NCBI RefSeq assembly: GCF_004210375.1
Contig: NC_134825.1
Span: 76,107,921 to 76,171,920 of the forward strand
Length of the DNA stretch: 64,000 nt
Origin: Tachypleus tridentatus
Taxonomy: Eukaryota > Arthropoda > Merostomata > Xiphosura > Limulidae
Direction: 5' to 3'
Shown: piece after piece, positions 1 to 11,800 of the stretch
How positions within the stretch are numbered: the stretch's first letter is position 1
How the letters are laid out: every line of letters begins with the position of its first letter
Position numbers and translations under genes: made by a program
Notes under the pieces: model-generated
What the model saw: only the letters and a program-made list of their open reading frames with translations
Databases searched by the model: none
What the model was told of the DNA's origin: nothing

Positions 1-2424
1 AATCATGATACGTAACAGAAACAAAAGTGATGCCATTTTAATAATGTATAGGTCACCAAATCTTTGAAAGATGTAGCATGCTTATAATTTAAAGAAATAG
101 TGACTACTTTGAATGGCAAACCAAAGTATCAAAATAAGTATGTTAATTAAATAAAGGTGAAACTAACCCAATGTACAACATGGAACATTTTGATCAAGAT
201 AAAAATTCAGCAATGAAAAGATGTACTTTCAATGTTTTTCTGAAACAGCTTCACATCAAAATGCTGATAATTTCATAATATAATAAATAAATAAAAATAC
301 TTAAATGAAATATTGTGGGCTGTTTTAAAGCAGAAACTAAATACTATTTAGTAATTTTGCACTAAATGTCATGCAATTTGGTTAAATACTTCCACTGTAA
401 GAAAGGGGAAAATCCAAAGACTTTAGTGACACCCATCTAGTCCAAAACGTTTCACATTTGTTTATTTTCTAACAGTTAAACTATACTAAGAAAGAAGTGC
501 TTTTAATACCTTTGTTCTTACAAAATGTTTTTCCATATTAGGGTCATTAACTGAAGATCAAATTTTCAAACCTGAAGTTACAAAATAGTAACTTTGCTTG
601 ATTATTTCACCTGTCAACTAATACTACGTCATCTCTTAGAAGGTGATATTTTTCTTTTGGACATAAGATGCATACCAAAGTACTGTCTCCCAGTTTTTCA
701 CTGTTTAAGGCATGTGCCAACTGAGCAACTGACTAGAAACAAAGGAAGTAAAACATACTTATGGTATCCAAAACTGCAAAACAATTTAAAATTGTACAAG
801 TACTTAAATACAATTTTTTTAAACAATCAAGAAAACTAAAGTTGTATCTGTAAATATCCAAATATAAATATTTGAAATAAACTTTCTAAACAAACTGAAA
901 CAAAGCATACTGATGAAACTAGGCACTAGTATCTAATCAAAAACAATTCTTACCTTGTAAATAAATCATATACTCTAAGCCAGCATACTTAGAAAAATAT
1001 TTTGAGGCACTTTCTCAATGTATCACTATTATGCAAATGGGGTAAAATTTCTTTTATTGCATTGTAAAAACAACAATGAAACCTGCTGTATGCATTTGTT
1101 TAAAATGAGATTTTTCTTCAGATTATGTAGTTTCAGTAATAAAATATTTTTTTATATGTGACATTTGTATGAATATGTAGTTTTGGGAAGTTATATATTT
1201 AACTGTAATATATATTTTTTGATGAAAATTAAAAATATTTACCTTCCTTTGTTGTAGATTTCAATTACAGATTTATTTCCCTAAATTCTTGTAAAACTTT
1301 TCCAATTAAATTCTTGGGTCTCTGGATCTACAATTTCTTTGTTTTAAGAACTATTATAAAGTTTCAATGCACTTACAATCAACAGAGTACGACAAGAATA
1401 ACCTTTTTATGTATCAAAATTATAAGCAGCAACTTTATTTGATTTATTAATTAGAATGTTTTAATTTATTGTATGTAATAACTTTTAAACCCATTTTATA
1501 TATTTTTTACCTGTTTGTGATTTTCTTCACCTAATAATGCAGTTATTTCAGCCAATAAGGCCTAATATACATTAAACATGTTACTGTCAAATGAAGAATG
1601 ACCTAACTATGCCTACTTTATCTTGCTCCATTAAAAACATTTTCTCCACTATTATATTGTAAAGTCATAATTCAAATGAAGTATTAAATGATAACACAAG
1701 CTTTCAAAAAATTTGGACTGTAAATTCAGTGAAAATTCTTCAACAAACATTGTTTCTTCAAGTTTTCATTATGTGTTTAGGTCACTAGCCTCAGACATTT
1801 AAAAGCTGAAAAATAAACAACTACATCATACCATAACAACAGGTTAAAACCTGTTAAAATAAGCTAAATTTGAAAAACTACACTTGTATTGAAGTTAAAA
1901 GTTTCAAACTGGAACTATTTTAATGTTTTTTTTTATTATGGGGATTTTTCTATGCAATATTGTGCTCAGCCATAACTCATGAACACCAATGTTTTAATTT
2001 GGTGCTGATTTTAAGAATAATTATATAAACAATTAAACTTATTTTTAATTAAGTAAACTTCAACTCTGAAGTATTCTCTAAAATGGTGTGTGGAAGATAG
2101 ACTACAAACTTATTTCCTAAAATGTCTTTAATTCAACCAAGAAATTTTACCATCTGGATAGAGGAGACCCATACATAAAAAAAGTTTCTTAAAAATCTTA
2201 AAATATAATACATTCTACTACCAGTAAGTAATAATCATGTAAATACTAAAATGCCCAATACATATTTAATAAGAGTATTAAAACAGAAAGCCCATATTTA
2301 TAAAAAAAACAAATGTTATATTTGTTAAGAATAATTCAATACACTGTATATTACTACTGGGTTGTTCATATAAGTTACTTTTTAAGTGGATATTCTCAAA
2401 TACAATGCTTCAAAACTTGCATAC
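1..2424 (-). other. Downstream intron of mitofusin, no exon recognised
   Basis: This AT-rich stretch follows the mitofusin exon on the minus strand. The donor, read on the minus strand as gtatg, lies at 2420-2424. I looked for the next conserved mitofusin segment, which carries the switch II DSPG motif, and did not find it, so that exon probably lies beyond the left edge. Short ORFs here show no recognisable domain or splice structure. Confidence 0.6.
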
Positions 2425-2587
2425 CTGTACATTCTGAGGATCATTAGAATCTTCTGTTAGTAGATAGGGTTCTTGGGTATCACCTCCTTCAACTTGTAAG
2501 AAACAGTTTGTGGTATGACCTAGGCCACTAGGCAGGATCTTATCCTGCAGGAAGGCATTAATCACTGTGCTCTTACCATTACTTGTC
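2425..2587 (-). CDS. Marf: Mitofusin, GTPase P-loop exon (partial gene)
   Basis: This is one internal exon of a mitofusin (Marf/MFN1/MFN2 family), the dynamin-like GTPase that tethers and fuses outer mitochondrial membranes. Read on the minus strand it is 163 nt: one base completing a split Arg codon, then 54 codons. It begins with the G1 P-loop [13 protein letters not shown], continues with [17 protein letters not shown], which holds the switch I threonine pair, and ends [13 protein letters not shown]. The acceptor ag is at 2588-2589 and the donor gt at 2423-2424, so the exon enters in phase 2 and leaves in phase 0. The frame is intact, unlike several exons of the neighbouring gene. The motif order matches the start of the vertebrate mitofusin GTPase domain. 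The identification is strong, but the copy cannot be assigned to MFN1 or MFN2 because invertebrates usually have one gene. Confidence 0.93.
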
Positions 2588-3039
2588 CTAAAGATAACAA
2601 GAATACATTAATTTGTTATTGGCTTATGTTACACTTAACTTTTCATAACTCTTTAATCATTACCCTGTCTCATATAAACATAATTAATATTTCTTACTAG
2701 TTTAGACCTGACTTCACATGTGTCAACAGTTAAGTAACTATTGTGTTTTATATACAAGAACTTAATCTTTCTGATTAGACCCAAATTTACATGTGGCAAA
2801 AGCCAAGTCATTATCATGAGTTATACACACACACTTTATTACTATTTCTTGCTGGCTTACACCCTACTTGTTTCAACAACTGAGTCACTATCCAATAATA
2901 AATGCACACTTTGTGGATAAATGGGATAATCAAAAACAGTAATAACCAGAAAAACCTCATTTTGATTAGTTTGTCAATCTCAAGAATTGTGAAATTAATT
3001 GACTAAGCTGCAAAAACTTGAATTAAAAATAATAAAGTG

Positions 3040-3092
3040 TGTGTTTGTAGCAAAGCCATATCAGGATATCTGCTGTGTCTACCAAGTGGAAA
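3040..3092 (+). repeat. Fragment of interspersed repeat (SINE-2 type)
   Basis: The segment beginning gtgtttgtagcaaagccata resembles the repeat near 48176-48294 and its inverted fragment near 6609. It looks like a short, decayed piece of a SINE-like repeat. The boundaries are approximate. Confidence 0.35.
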
Positions 3093-4975
3093 TAATTTTC
3101 GTACAATAAATTATTATATGTGAAACTACTCGATGCTCACAGATAAGTACTTTTATCAATTAAACACCCAGTTCTTATGGATAAGCTTGTTTCATTAGAA
3201 GTTTGCAAATACTTATGTTTGAAACTACTCATGAGCATATTTACCATAAATGGTATTAGTGTATACCATATATCTAAGTTAAAAATGATTAAACTAAAGG
3301 AAATGCTCTATGACTGATAACTGAAACCAACAAAACCTTATTTTTTACACTTATGACATTTCAGGAAATCAACTGATTTTGACAGCAGCTTGTTTTGCAT
3401 TGTAGTTATACTATGATATAATAGATTTCCTTATACAAGATGTTAATATGCATCTATATACATTTCATGTAGAATTAATACACAGATTGTTTGCTCACAA
3501 GAGAGATAAGAAAAAAGTCACAAAATGAATAATAAATTGGCTTAATAACAAAAGGCTGTGACTGATAATACATAAGCACTTCCCTGTTTAGAATAATAAG
3601 TATGGATAGTTTTTGAACAATTGTATCTGCAGTCAGTGAGAATTCTAAGAAGGTAATAAAAACTGTATTTAGTATAATTTGCTATTATTTAAAAGAGCCT
3701 TGAATGTCTTAGTGATTAGGCCTCATTATAAAATAAGTTAATACAAAGAACTGTACAATGGTGTATGTAAATTTTTGAAGCACTATAATATCTTTTATGT
3801 GAGAAAACCATGTTAATGGTGGATGGAAGAACATAGATGTGTTTTCTTGTAAAAGTCTTACAGAATTTGACATTTATGTGAGAATGTACTTGTCCATTCA
3901 CGCAAATGAGAGGTAAATTTCATTTACTTGAAACTTGTTCTCAGTTTCCTGAAGGTTATAAATTTAAAATGTACTTGGCCACTCAACAACTTAGAATTTT
4001 GTTCTTTCTTTACTGATTCTTTAATACAGCACTAGTTTTTAAAAGCAAATAGATAACTTAATGAGCCTTTGCATGAGGATTGTGCTAAAACCGACAAGAG
4101 AATGTTTCTAGTTACAAAAGTTATGAATGTTTAGTTGGTAACATCAAAAACTACTTTAGTTCAACTCCTACACTATTAACTGTAAACTTTAAATTAATAA
4201 TGTTTATCTTTACAAGTCTCAATAAACACTTTTCCAACCTCTCCTCATATTTCTTGCTTTCAAGAATTTCTGATTTATATTTTTGTTCTAAATCATTCAA
4301 TTCATTGTATTTTAAAAATACTTAAGCAGCAAGTTCATAGAAGTGTGTGATCAGTTAGCCATATTGTGAACTCTTCACAAGATATGAAGAATACAAATAA
4401 TTGGTTAAAACAAAATTGTGCAATATGTTCCCAAAAACTAAAACTGCACATTTTTATAATGTCCCTAACGTACACTACCTTGTAGAAAACGGAGCCAATA
4501 CAGAAGTAAATACATAATGCCTCAACAATGAAAATAACAAACTGAAGCTTATTCTTTGTAAATTTTGCTCTAGATTGATTTATTTAACTTATTATTAATA
4601 AGAACGAATATTACATTGATGATTTTATTTACACTTATGATTGAAATACATAAGTAAATTCAGTTATCCCAAGCAAATTTTCATTCTTCTTTGGCAATCT
4701 GACAACCATTAACATTGAGCACTGCTTGAAATCTTAAGCTAAATATTTAGTTGTGCAAAAACAAATAAAATTCTGGAATCTATTTATGGAAATTAAATCC
4801 TAGAAGTCCCTTTTCTATTCTAATTAAAAAATAAGGTGGTAGTTGTATATATAACTATCATCAAGCTTCATTTGGAAAATTGTCAACAGGTTTAGTTCAT
4901 GTACTACAGAAAAGATAAAGAAGTTTGAAAAGTTCAGAAAAAGGTTACTACTTAGATAATGCCTAATATAAAATA

Positions 4976-4995
4976 CATATATATATATATATATC
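4976..4995. repeat. (AT)n microsatellite
   Basis: An alternating AT run just before ctaggcag. A similar run lies at about 5436-5457. Confidence 0.8.
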
Positions 4996-6608
4996 TAGGC
5001 AGAAAGATGTTAAGTTTTGGACTTGTTCTATCTCTAGGAAAGAAGAATTACAGGTGACAAAACAATCACATGAAAGAACATAAATTAAAACTCAAATACT
5101 ATATATTAGGAAGAAAAAGTGTGAAAGTTGTAGATAAGACTCGTTGCTCAGCAAAATATATAATTTTTCAGCCAGAGTGGAATGGTTTACCTGATAAAGT
5201 AGTTTGTATTGCTAAATTTGATTTTGTTCATAATTTTTGTTAAATAGGTGTTTGAATATGACTGGATACATTTAGTTTGGTTTTAATACTTTAAATTTTT
5301 ATCTCTCTTTTAGATGAAGGGTTACCTCAATTAACTGAATTATCTAATGTCCCTTTGAACTGTCTCATGATCCTGCATAATCTAGGTCAAACTAGTTTAT
5401 ATTTCTGGCACATTATTTCAATGAGAAAAAAATACATACATATATATATATATATATGTAACAAATCTACATCTAAAAAGAACTCACATATGAAATGCAC
5501 ATCCATTTATTGCCATTTAAAATTCACAGTCATTTATGAATCACATCAATGACCACATTCTGACGTGTTCCAGTATACACAAAGCTATGCACATATATGT
5601 CCTCCTATTCCACTTTACATATCTATATTCATAAAAGTAAAAAACAAAACAAAAAACAATTGTTTTTGTTTGTTCACGACCTACTTTGTGATCTCTGAAT
5701 CAACCTCGACAGGATGATACATTGGACTAAGCAGTATGTCACAAGGTAATTAGTATCTGACCTTATTGAACTTGTATCACTACAATAGCAAAGATAAATT
5801 TGTTTAGTTAATGATTCTACAGCTTTGGAGCCAATTTTATTTATGAAATAATTATATTGAGTTTTCTTCTTGACATTTTTCAAGTTTTTTTTTGGAAAAT
5901 TTCTGTTGTTTTTTTTTCATTAAAAATGTCAAACATTCACATTTTTGCCAGAAGAAAATGGCAATCAGCTCACAAGGTCAGACCCTTAACACGCAAAGCT
6001 ACATTTAAAAAATCCTTGTTTTCCACATGGTCAGTTCTCTTTGGTGTTAAAGAATACGGTCACCACGAAATACCTTTATGTTTAACCCAGGTCTATCAAG
6101 AAACACTCAGAATATCAACAAACGTCTAGGTTTTAAAGAGGGATTAGAAAAAGTAATAAAGTAGAACAAAGTAAAATAATTGTAACACCATTTCTGTAAC
6201 GTAGAGTAATGTTTGTATGAAACAAAGTAGTTGTGAAATAAATATATTTTTTCATTTAATTTATTAGTTCAATCCTTATATCCTCAGACGTTGGACGGAT
6301 GCCTCAGCTTGTGATTATACACTTTAAAATATATTAAACCTAGTAGGTCAGGAGCTGCTAAAATATGACAGACTCCAAATGAAAATAATAGTAATAATTG
6401 TAAGTTTACTACGTTACAATAGCTTACTAAAGGGACAGTTGTAACAGTTTGCCTTAATGTCGACAGTCATGAAACAATGAAGCATTTTTCTTTCAGGGGG
6501 TAAATGAATAATAAAAGTTAAACAAGGAAGAAATACAGAAAAGATATTTAATATCAACTCTCGGACTTATAACGCTAAAGACGAGTTTTGAGACCTCTGG
6601 TAGAAACA

Positions 6609-6660
6609 ACACTGTTAGCCTGTTGTGTATCTTTGTGCTTAACGGCAAACAAATAAATAA
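6609..6660 (-). repeat. Inverted fragment of SINE-2 type repeat
   Basis: The reverse complement begins with a T-rich stretch and then reads tttgccgttaagcacaaag. This matches the head of the copy near 48180 (ttattaagcacaaatctac). Only the first ~50 bases are recognisable. Confidence 0.4.
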
Positions 6661-7045
6661 AACAATCTGGTGTCCTGTTGACCTCTTTCAAAATGTTAAC
6701 CGTATGTCTTTAATTGAAAAAGACGCTGATACTTTCTAATCTACAATAACAAACTTCAAAATGTGTTTACAAATAAACCTTAACAGTTATGAAAAAAAAA
6801 AATGTATTTTAATTACTTAACGAAGAAAATAATTTTATTTTAGTCATGTATACTGTAGTTTTCTCTGCCAAGACTGACGCACATACGCATAAACATATCT
6901 GCTATGACATATAAGAAAAACCAAAACACAAATACTGTCGTTATAAGAATACGTGAACAAAATACTGTGTCGAGTAGTTGTTACAATAAATAACTTTGTT
7001 TCTCAACACGGCTATTATGGATATTAAAACTTTTGTTAAAATAAA

Positions 7046-7131
7046 GTAGAGAACAACGTTTTGACCTTCTTTGGTCATCTTGAGGTTAACAAAAGGGTAT
7101 ATAATATTCACATATTGTCGGGTTTGTTTGT
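7046..7131 (-). mobile_element. Penelope-like element tail with hammerhead-like core
   Basis: On the minus strand this reads a GACC-loop-GGTC hairpin, then aaaacgttgttctctac. Related copies lie at 16509-16552 and 20849-20902. The same module, in decayed form, follows the GIY-YIG ORF of the Penelope-like element near 40620. It is therefore probably the tail of a Penelope element cut off by the assembly gap. Here the G of the CUGANGA box is changed (ctcaaga) and GAAAC has become aaaac. Confidence 0.45.
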
Positions 7132-7631
7132 NNNNNNNNNNNNNNNNNNNNNNNNNNNNNNNNNNNNNNNNNNNNNNNNNNNNNNNNNNNNNNNNNNNNN
7201 NNNNNNNNNNNNNNNNNNNNNNNNNNNNNNNNNNNNNNNNNNNNNNNNNNNNNNNNNNNNNNNNNNNNNNNNNNNNNNNNNNNNNNNNNNNNNNNNNNNN
7301 NNNNNNNNNNNNNNNNNNNNNNNNNNNNNNNNNNNNNNNNNNNNNNNNNNNNNNNNNNNNNNNNNNNNNNNNNNNNNNNNNNNNNNNNNNNNNNNNNNNN
7401 NNNNNNNNNNNNNNNNNNNNNNNNNNNNNNNNNNNNNNNNNNNNNNNNNNNNNNNNNNNNNNNNNNNNNNNNNNNNNNNNNNNNNNNNNNNNNNNNNNNN
7501 NNNNNNNNNNNNNNNNNNNNNNNNNNNNNNNNNNNNNNNNNNNNNNNNNNNNNNNNNNNNNNNNNNNNNNNNNNNNNNNNNNNNNNNNNNNNNNNNNNNN
7601 NNNNNNNNNNNNNNNNNNNNNNNNNNNNNNN
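7132..7631. other. Assembly gap of exactly 500 N
   Basis: A run of exactly 500 N, the usual placeholder for a scaffold join of unknown length. It lies between the mitofusin exon and GIGYF, so the spacing between the genes and any promoter or 5' exons there are unknown. Long ORFs spanning the Ns are artefacts. Confidence 0.99.
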
Positions 7632-8798
7632 TTATAATTCATTAATTTTGTTATAAAATGGATATACAGAATGTTGTGTGAACCAAATGCAGTTGATTGT
7701 ATGGCCTAGTTTGGAGGTAGAGGTGTCTATAAATAGAGTGGCTTCTGTTTAGAACAGGAAATGAATAGTTTCTATGTTCAGTTTTCTAGTCTTAATCTGA
7801 GCCATCTTGTTTAGAATTCTAGTTGTTGATCAAGTTATTAATGCTGTTAGACTTATTTTATCTTGTATATAATTTTTATTTAGCTGTGTTTTTTTTGTAG
7901 AAGGACAAAATGGCGAGGAACATTTTCTAGGCAAATATATGTGAATATAGAACAAAGTTTGAGGAAAGGAATATAATTTTAAATTGTACATCTTGGAAAT
8001 ATGTTAATACATATATTTTCTTAACAGGAAAGCTGTAGTTCTGTTTTCAACTTTATTTCAAACAAGAAGTATACCAGTATTACTACTATTACAGTAAGTG
8101 TTTCACAAGTAATAAGATGAAAATATAATGTAGTCTAGTAATTATATTTTTGTGCTTATGTCTTCTTACCCTTAAAATACTAATTTGGTTTTTGTAGATC
8201 TTAACTACAGACGTGATCAGCATATTACATAATGTTGAAATCTTTTAAGTCTGCCTGCCACAACATTCCTTATAAAGTAATAAGAAACTTATAACTAACG
8301 TGATCATTGATTCACAAGCAATTTGGTACATATATTTTATATACTTTGGAAAGATATGTTTGAAAAAAAATTGTGCATTATGGACCCCATCAGTAATGGT
8401 AGGACGAATGTTTCATACAATAATAACTATTTGTTATAAATAAAGATCCTCCAGGATTGAAGTATTACATTGCATCCCTGAAAAATTTCACCATTTTGGG
8501 AATTTCATTTTTGAGTTGGCTTTACTGATTGGGAATGCATGGGACATCTATATTCCTTTAGTTATGACCAATGAAAGTGAACTATTGAATGGATTAAGTA
8601 AAAACAGATTTCATGAGGTATTGCAACTTTACATGAGGGAATTGAATCTTCCTCAGCTTTTCCCTCAAGTAAATGTAATTTTATTTCATTATTCCCATTC
8701 TTGATGCTAGTCAGATGTTATTAAGTAATATGAAATTATTTCTGATAGTTTACAATATCTTTTTTAAGAAAGTTCTTTTTCTTTTTGTTTATCCCAAG
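7632..8798 (+). other. Region upstream of GIGYF exon 1
   Basis: AT-rich DNA that may hold the GIGYF promoter or a non-coding 5' exon. A pyrimidine-rich stretch ends in tttgtag at about 7901, and a small ATG-to-stop frame follows, but nothing proves splicing. A 62-codon frame at 8516-8704 has no recognisable domain. No TATA box or initiator could be assigned. Confidence 0.4.
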
Positions 8799-8814
8799 AC
8801 TATCAAGTTCAACA

Positions 8815-8847
8815 ATGGCTGAAAGCTCTGAAGTTTGGACCTGAATG
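8815..8847 (+). CDS. Gigyf: GIGYF exon 1 (start codon, one extra base)
   Basis: The ATG at 8815 sits in the context caacaATGG and opens M-A-E-S. The downstream frame reads LKFGPEW, the conserved GIGYF N terminus, and ends TG before the donor gtaggt at 8848. The two halves are one base out of register: the ATG frame hits a stop after nine codons, while FGPEW lies in another frame. Dropping one base within 8826-8829 joins them in the usual spacing. The alternative is an upstream coding exon spliced at the acceptor-like ccaag ending at 8799. I prefer the ATG because vertebrate GIGYF proteins begin similarly, with Met-Ala-Ala-Glu. Confidence 0.75.
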
Positions 8848-11800
8848 GTAGGTTACTTTTGCTGATGTTAGTGGATAGTTGTAAATAAATAAAATAGTTA
8901 CTGTGCAATTTGTTTTACATAAGTGTAACACACAGTGCTGGTACAATCTAAATTATAAAAAAGCATCCCATTACCCTAGAAACCTGTTAACCTTGGTTTG
9001 CTTTCTTGTAACTTATAATAAAGAATAATGTGTTATTAATACTTAACTAAATAAAATCCAGTGTGCAAACATAAAATTGAGAACAGTTACAATTAATCTT
9101 TTGTATTTAGTTCATACCATAAGTAATTTTTCATGAAAATTGATTTGAATAATACTCTGATCACTGCTCTGTCTGTTGTATTGAAGCTAGCCTGATGAGT
9201 ACTGATATTGAACAAAAGGCTTTGTCAGCACAGAATATGGCAAATATAGTGTTTTAACATATAAATTTTAGAGTAATTTGAATTATTTCTTACTTCCTAA
9301 AATCTTTAGTGATATCTGTTTTTCATTCTACATATTTGTAATGTTGTGTGTTTATGTATCATGCTTAATTGTAGTATTTTCTTTATTTGCTTTCACTCAT
9401 AAGTTCATAGAAGGAGAATGATGAAATTTTACAAAATGCAAGAAGGATGATCATAACTTCTGATCAAAGCAAACATGGACAAGAACTAAAAATAACTACA
9501 AAAATAATGTGATTAATTCTAAACAGTGGACTTACTAGGTGTACCAAAAAGAATTCATAAGAAAACTTGTAATGATTAGAAGACACTGATATATTGATAA
9601 CAGTTGGCTGTAATCCCAGTAATATCACAAAAGTTTGGCAAACCTCTCGTTTTAAGTACATATACTAATCTTGTAGTACAAAATAATTTTTGTTTACTTC
9701 AGTTTTAACATTCATGTTAAACTTGTTTCATTAATAAGTAGTTGGCAATGGTATCTGAATTTTGCATGATTTGTACAAAATTTAATCTTGAAAGAAATTC
9801 TCTTGATTTTGATATTAAGTTTACAACAAAATATGCAATAATTGTCCTGTGAAACTGAAAAAAACTAAGGTAAATCCCTCAAATGTTTTAATACAAAAGG
9901 CACATTATCCTTGAATATTTTGTGTTGAAATATGAAGACTTGTGTTACAGATGTTTAGCTGAGCATTAGAATTATAAAGTTAATGATCTCAGATATTGGA
10001 TTTTTATTATCTTTAACATTATTGTGTAAATAGATAAAAAGATATTTAGTAGAGTTGTTCAAAAATTATATAAATATATATTGTAATATATGTTTTCCAT
10101 TTGTTGAAATATCAGTAGTGATTACAACAAAGTTATTAGTAGAATATGCTACATCATAAATTCTGAGAATCATTAATCAGTTACATTACTAATAAATTAT
10201 CTTCATATCAGAGTGACATTCACAACTGGTTTACTTGTATATTTTGTATTTATTAATATAAGTAATACACCTTTTAAAACACAATTTTTTTATTTTTAAA
10301 CATAATTTGCTATGTGTTTTGACCACATTTGAGTAATCATCAAGCTGCCCAATTAGTATTATTATTAAAATAGTTATATTTTTGCATTTGAAAAGATGCA
10401 ATCAAACATAGCTGACAAATTTACCAAATTATGTGAAATATTATCCTCTGCTGGTCACTGAATCTTTTTATTTGTGATTAATGATGTCATGTACTATTTC
10501 TTGTAAGTGTTCTGTTCCCACCTTAGTATAGGACTCAGCACAATATATTTCAAGTTCACTTACGTATTTGCACACATTAAATAGTTACCCTATAACATTT
10601 GATATATTATGCATACCTTCATTAATTTGCTAGTCTTTTAGTAAATATTATAGGCTTTTTTATATATTAAAGATCAGGTTTTTAATTAAATATTTCTACT
10701 AAAGATTTATTTGTAAAAAGATCAAGTCTTTTTGGTTAGTAGTCTAGGTCCAAAGTGATTTCATGTTATGAGTAAAAACCACCCTTCTTCCCAAAAATCT
10801 CGAATGTTATTTATGTGATCTCTAAAACCTAAATACATTTCAAACTTTGTTTTCAGTAAGACTTTTTATTTTGTTTTATTTTATATACCCTATGTGGGGT
10901 CTGTCAAGTGACAGCTCTCGTAACCATCATAAAAAAGAAATTAGGAAAGAATTTTTTTTTTTCATGCTAGAATTACTGCATATTATAACATGAAAATACA
11001 GATGTTTGGGCTAAGTTGCTTAAGTCTAATAACATTATATATATATGTTTATGATTTTCTGTTATATTTGACCTTCTAGTTATGCCTAATTAGCAGTACA
11101 TAACTTGCATTACTGTTGTGCATGTGCACTCGTTAGGCATTCAATAATATAAAGCTGACCATTAGTCTTCTGTGTTTTAGTGGGCTAATATTTTGTAATA
11201 TATAGTCACATTTCAATTATTATATATGTATATAGATTATTAATATTTAGAAATAAATTATCAAACTTATTTTTCTTAAAGTATCCAACAATATATCAAA
11301 AAAAGTAAAGCAACATTATCTCTCGCTATGACCTTTGTACTGTTGCTGCTAAACATAGGTTGCTAAGCCTTTTAAAATTTCACAACTGGAGAACATCAAA
11401 CAAATTTTTTAGGTTTCATATAAATACAGTTTAATAACTTAAAAATCATAAATAATTATACTCATACCATAGAATTACACTATAACTTAAGTCTAATAAC
11501 TATGATTATTTAGGTTTAAAAAAAAAAAAAGTTCAAGCAGACTAAAGACACAACTTCTTAATTTTGGTTCAAATGAACGTGGCACCCTTATTATAAATTA
11601 AAATAGCTGAGAAAACCATGAAGGGGCATTTTAAGCTGTTGATTCAATATATTGATGTCATATATTGAAGTAAATGTATATAAAGGGCCGTTTCCAAAAT
11701 TGGAAAGAGGTGAATGGGGCCACTGTGTTGGATTAAGTACATAAGTCATATCTCAGCCAAATAAAGATATGAGGTTCTTATTGTATTCTAACTTGTTAAT

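Larger units (their letters stand above)
2588..7131. other. Mitofusin upstream intron and intergenic DNA
   Basis: This region should hold the 5' exons and promoter of the minus-strand mitofusin and the spacer towards GIGYF. I could not recognise an N-terminal mitofusin exon, so those exons are short, divergent or in the following gap. Visible contents are two fragments of a repeat also seen near 48180 (about 3040-3092 and 6609-6660), AT dinucleotide runs near 4976-4995 and 5436-5457, and a Penelope-type tail at 7046-7131. Confidence 0.5.

Noticed and set aside
594-839. 81-codon ORF
   Set aside because: No domain, AT-driven composition, and no splice context. Consistent with chance.
4190-4310. 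Minus-strand coiled-coil-like frame (ELNDLEQKYKSEILESKKY)
   Set aside because: It looks protein-like but is bounded by stops and lacks convincing splice sites. It does not match mitofusin at this place. It might be a pseudogene fragment and is not strong enough to list.
5857-6129. 90-codon ORF upstream of the gap
   Set aside because: No recognised motif, with a low-complexity Phe-rich start. Possibly an old repeat, but unsupported.
6941-7645. Long ORFs across the N run
   Set aside because: They exist only because N does not create stops.
8516-8704. 62-codon ORF (MALLIGNAWDIYIPLV) as a GIGYF 5' exon
   Set aside because: No similarity to the GIGYF N terminus, and no donor in a fitting phase. 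Left as unassigned.
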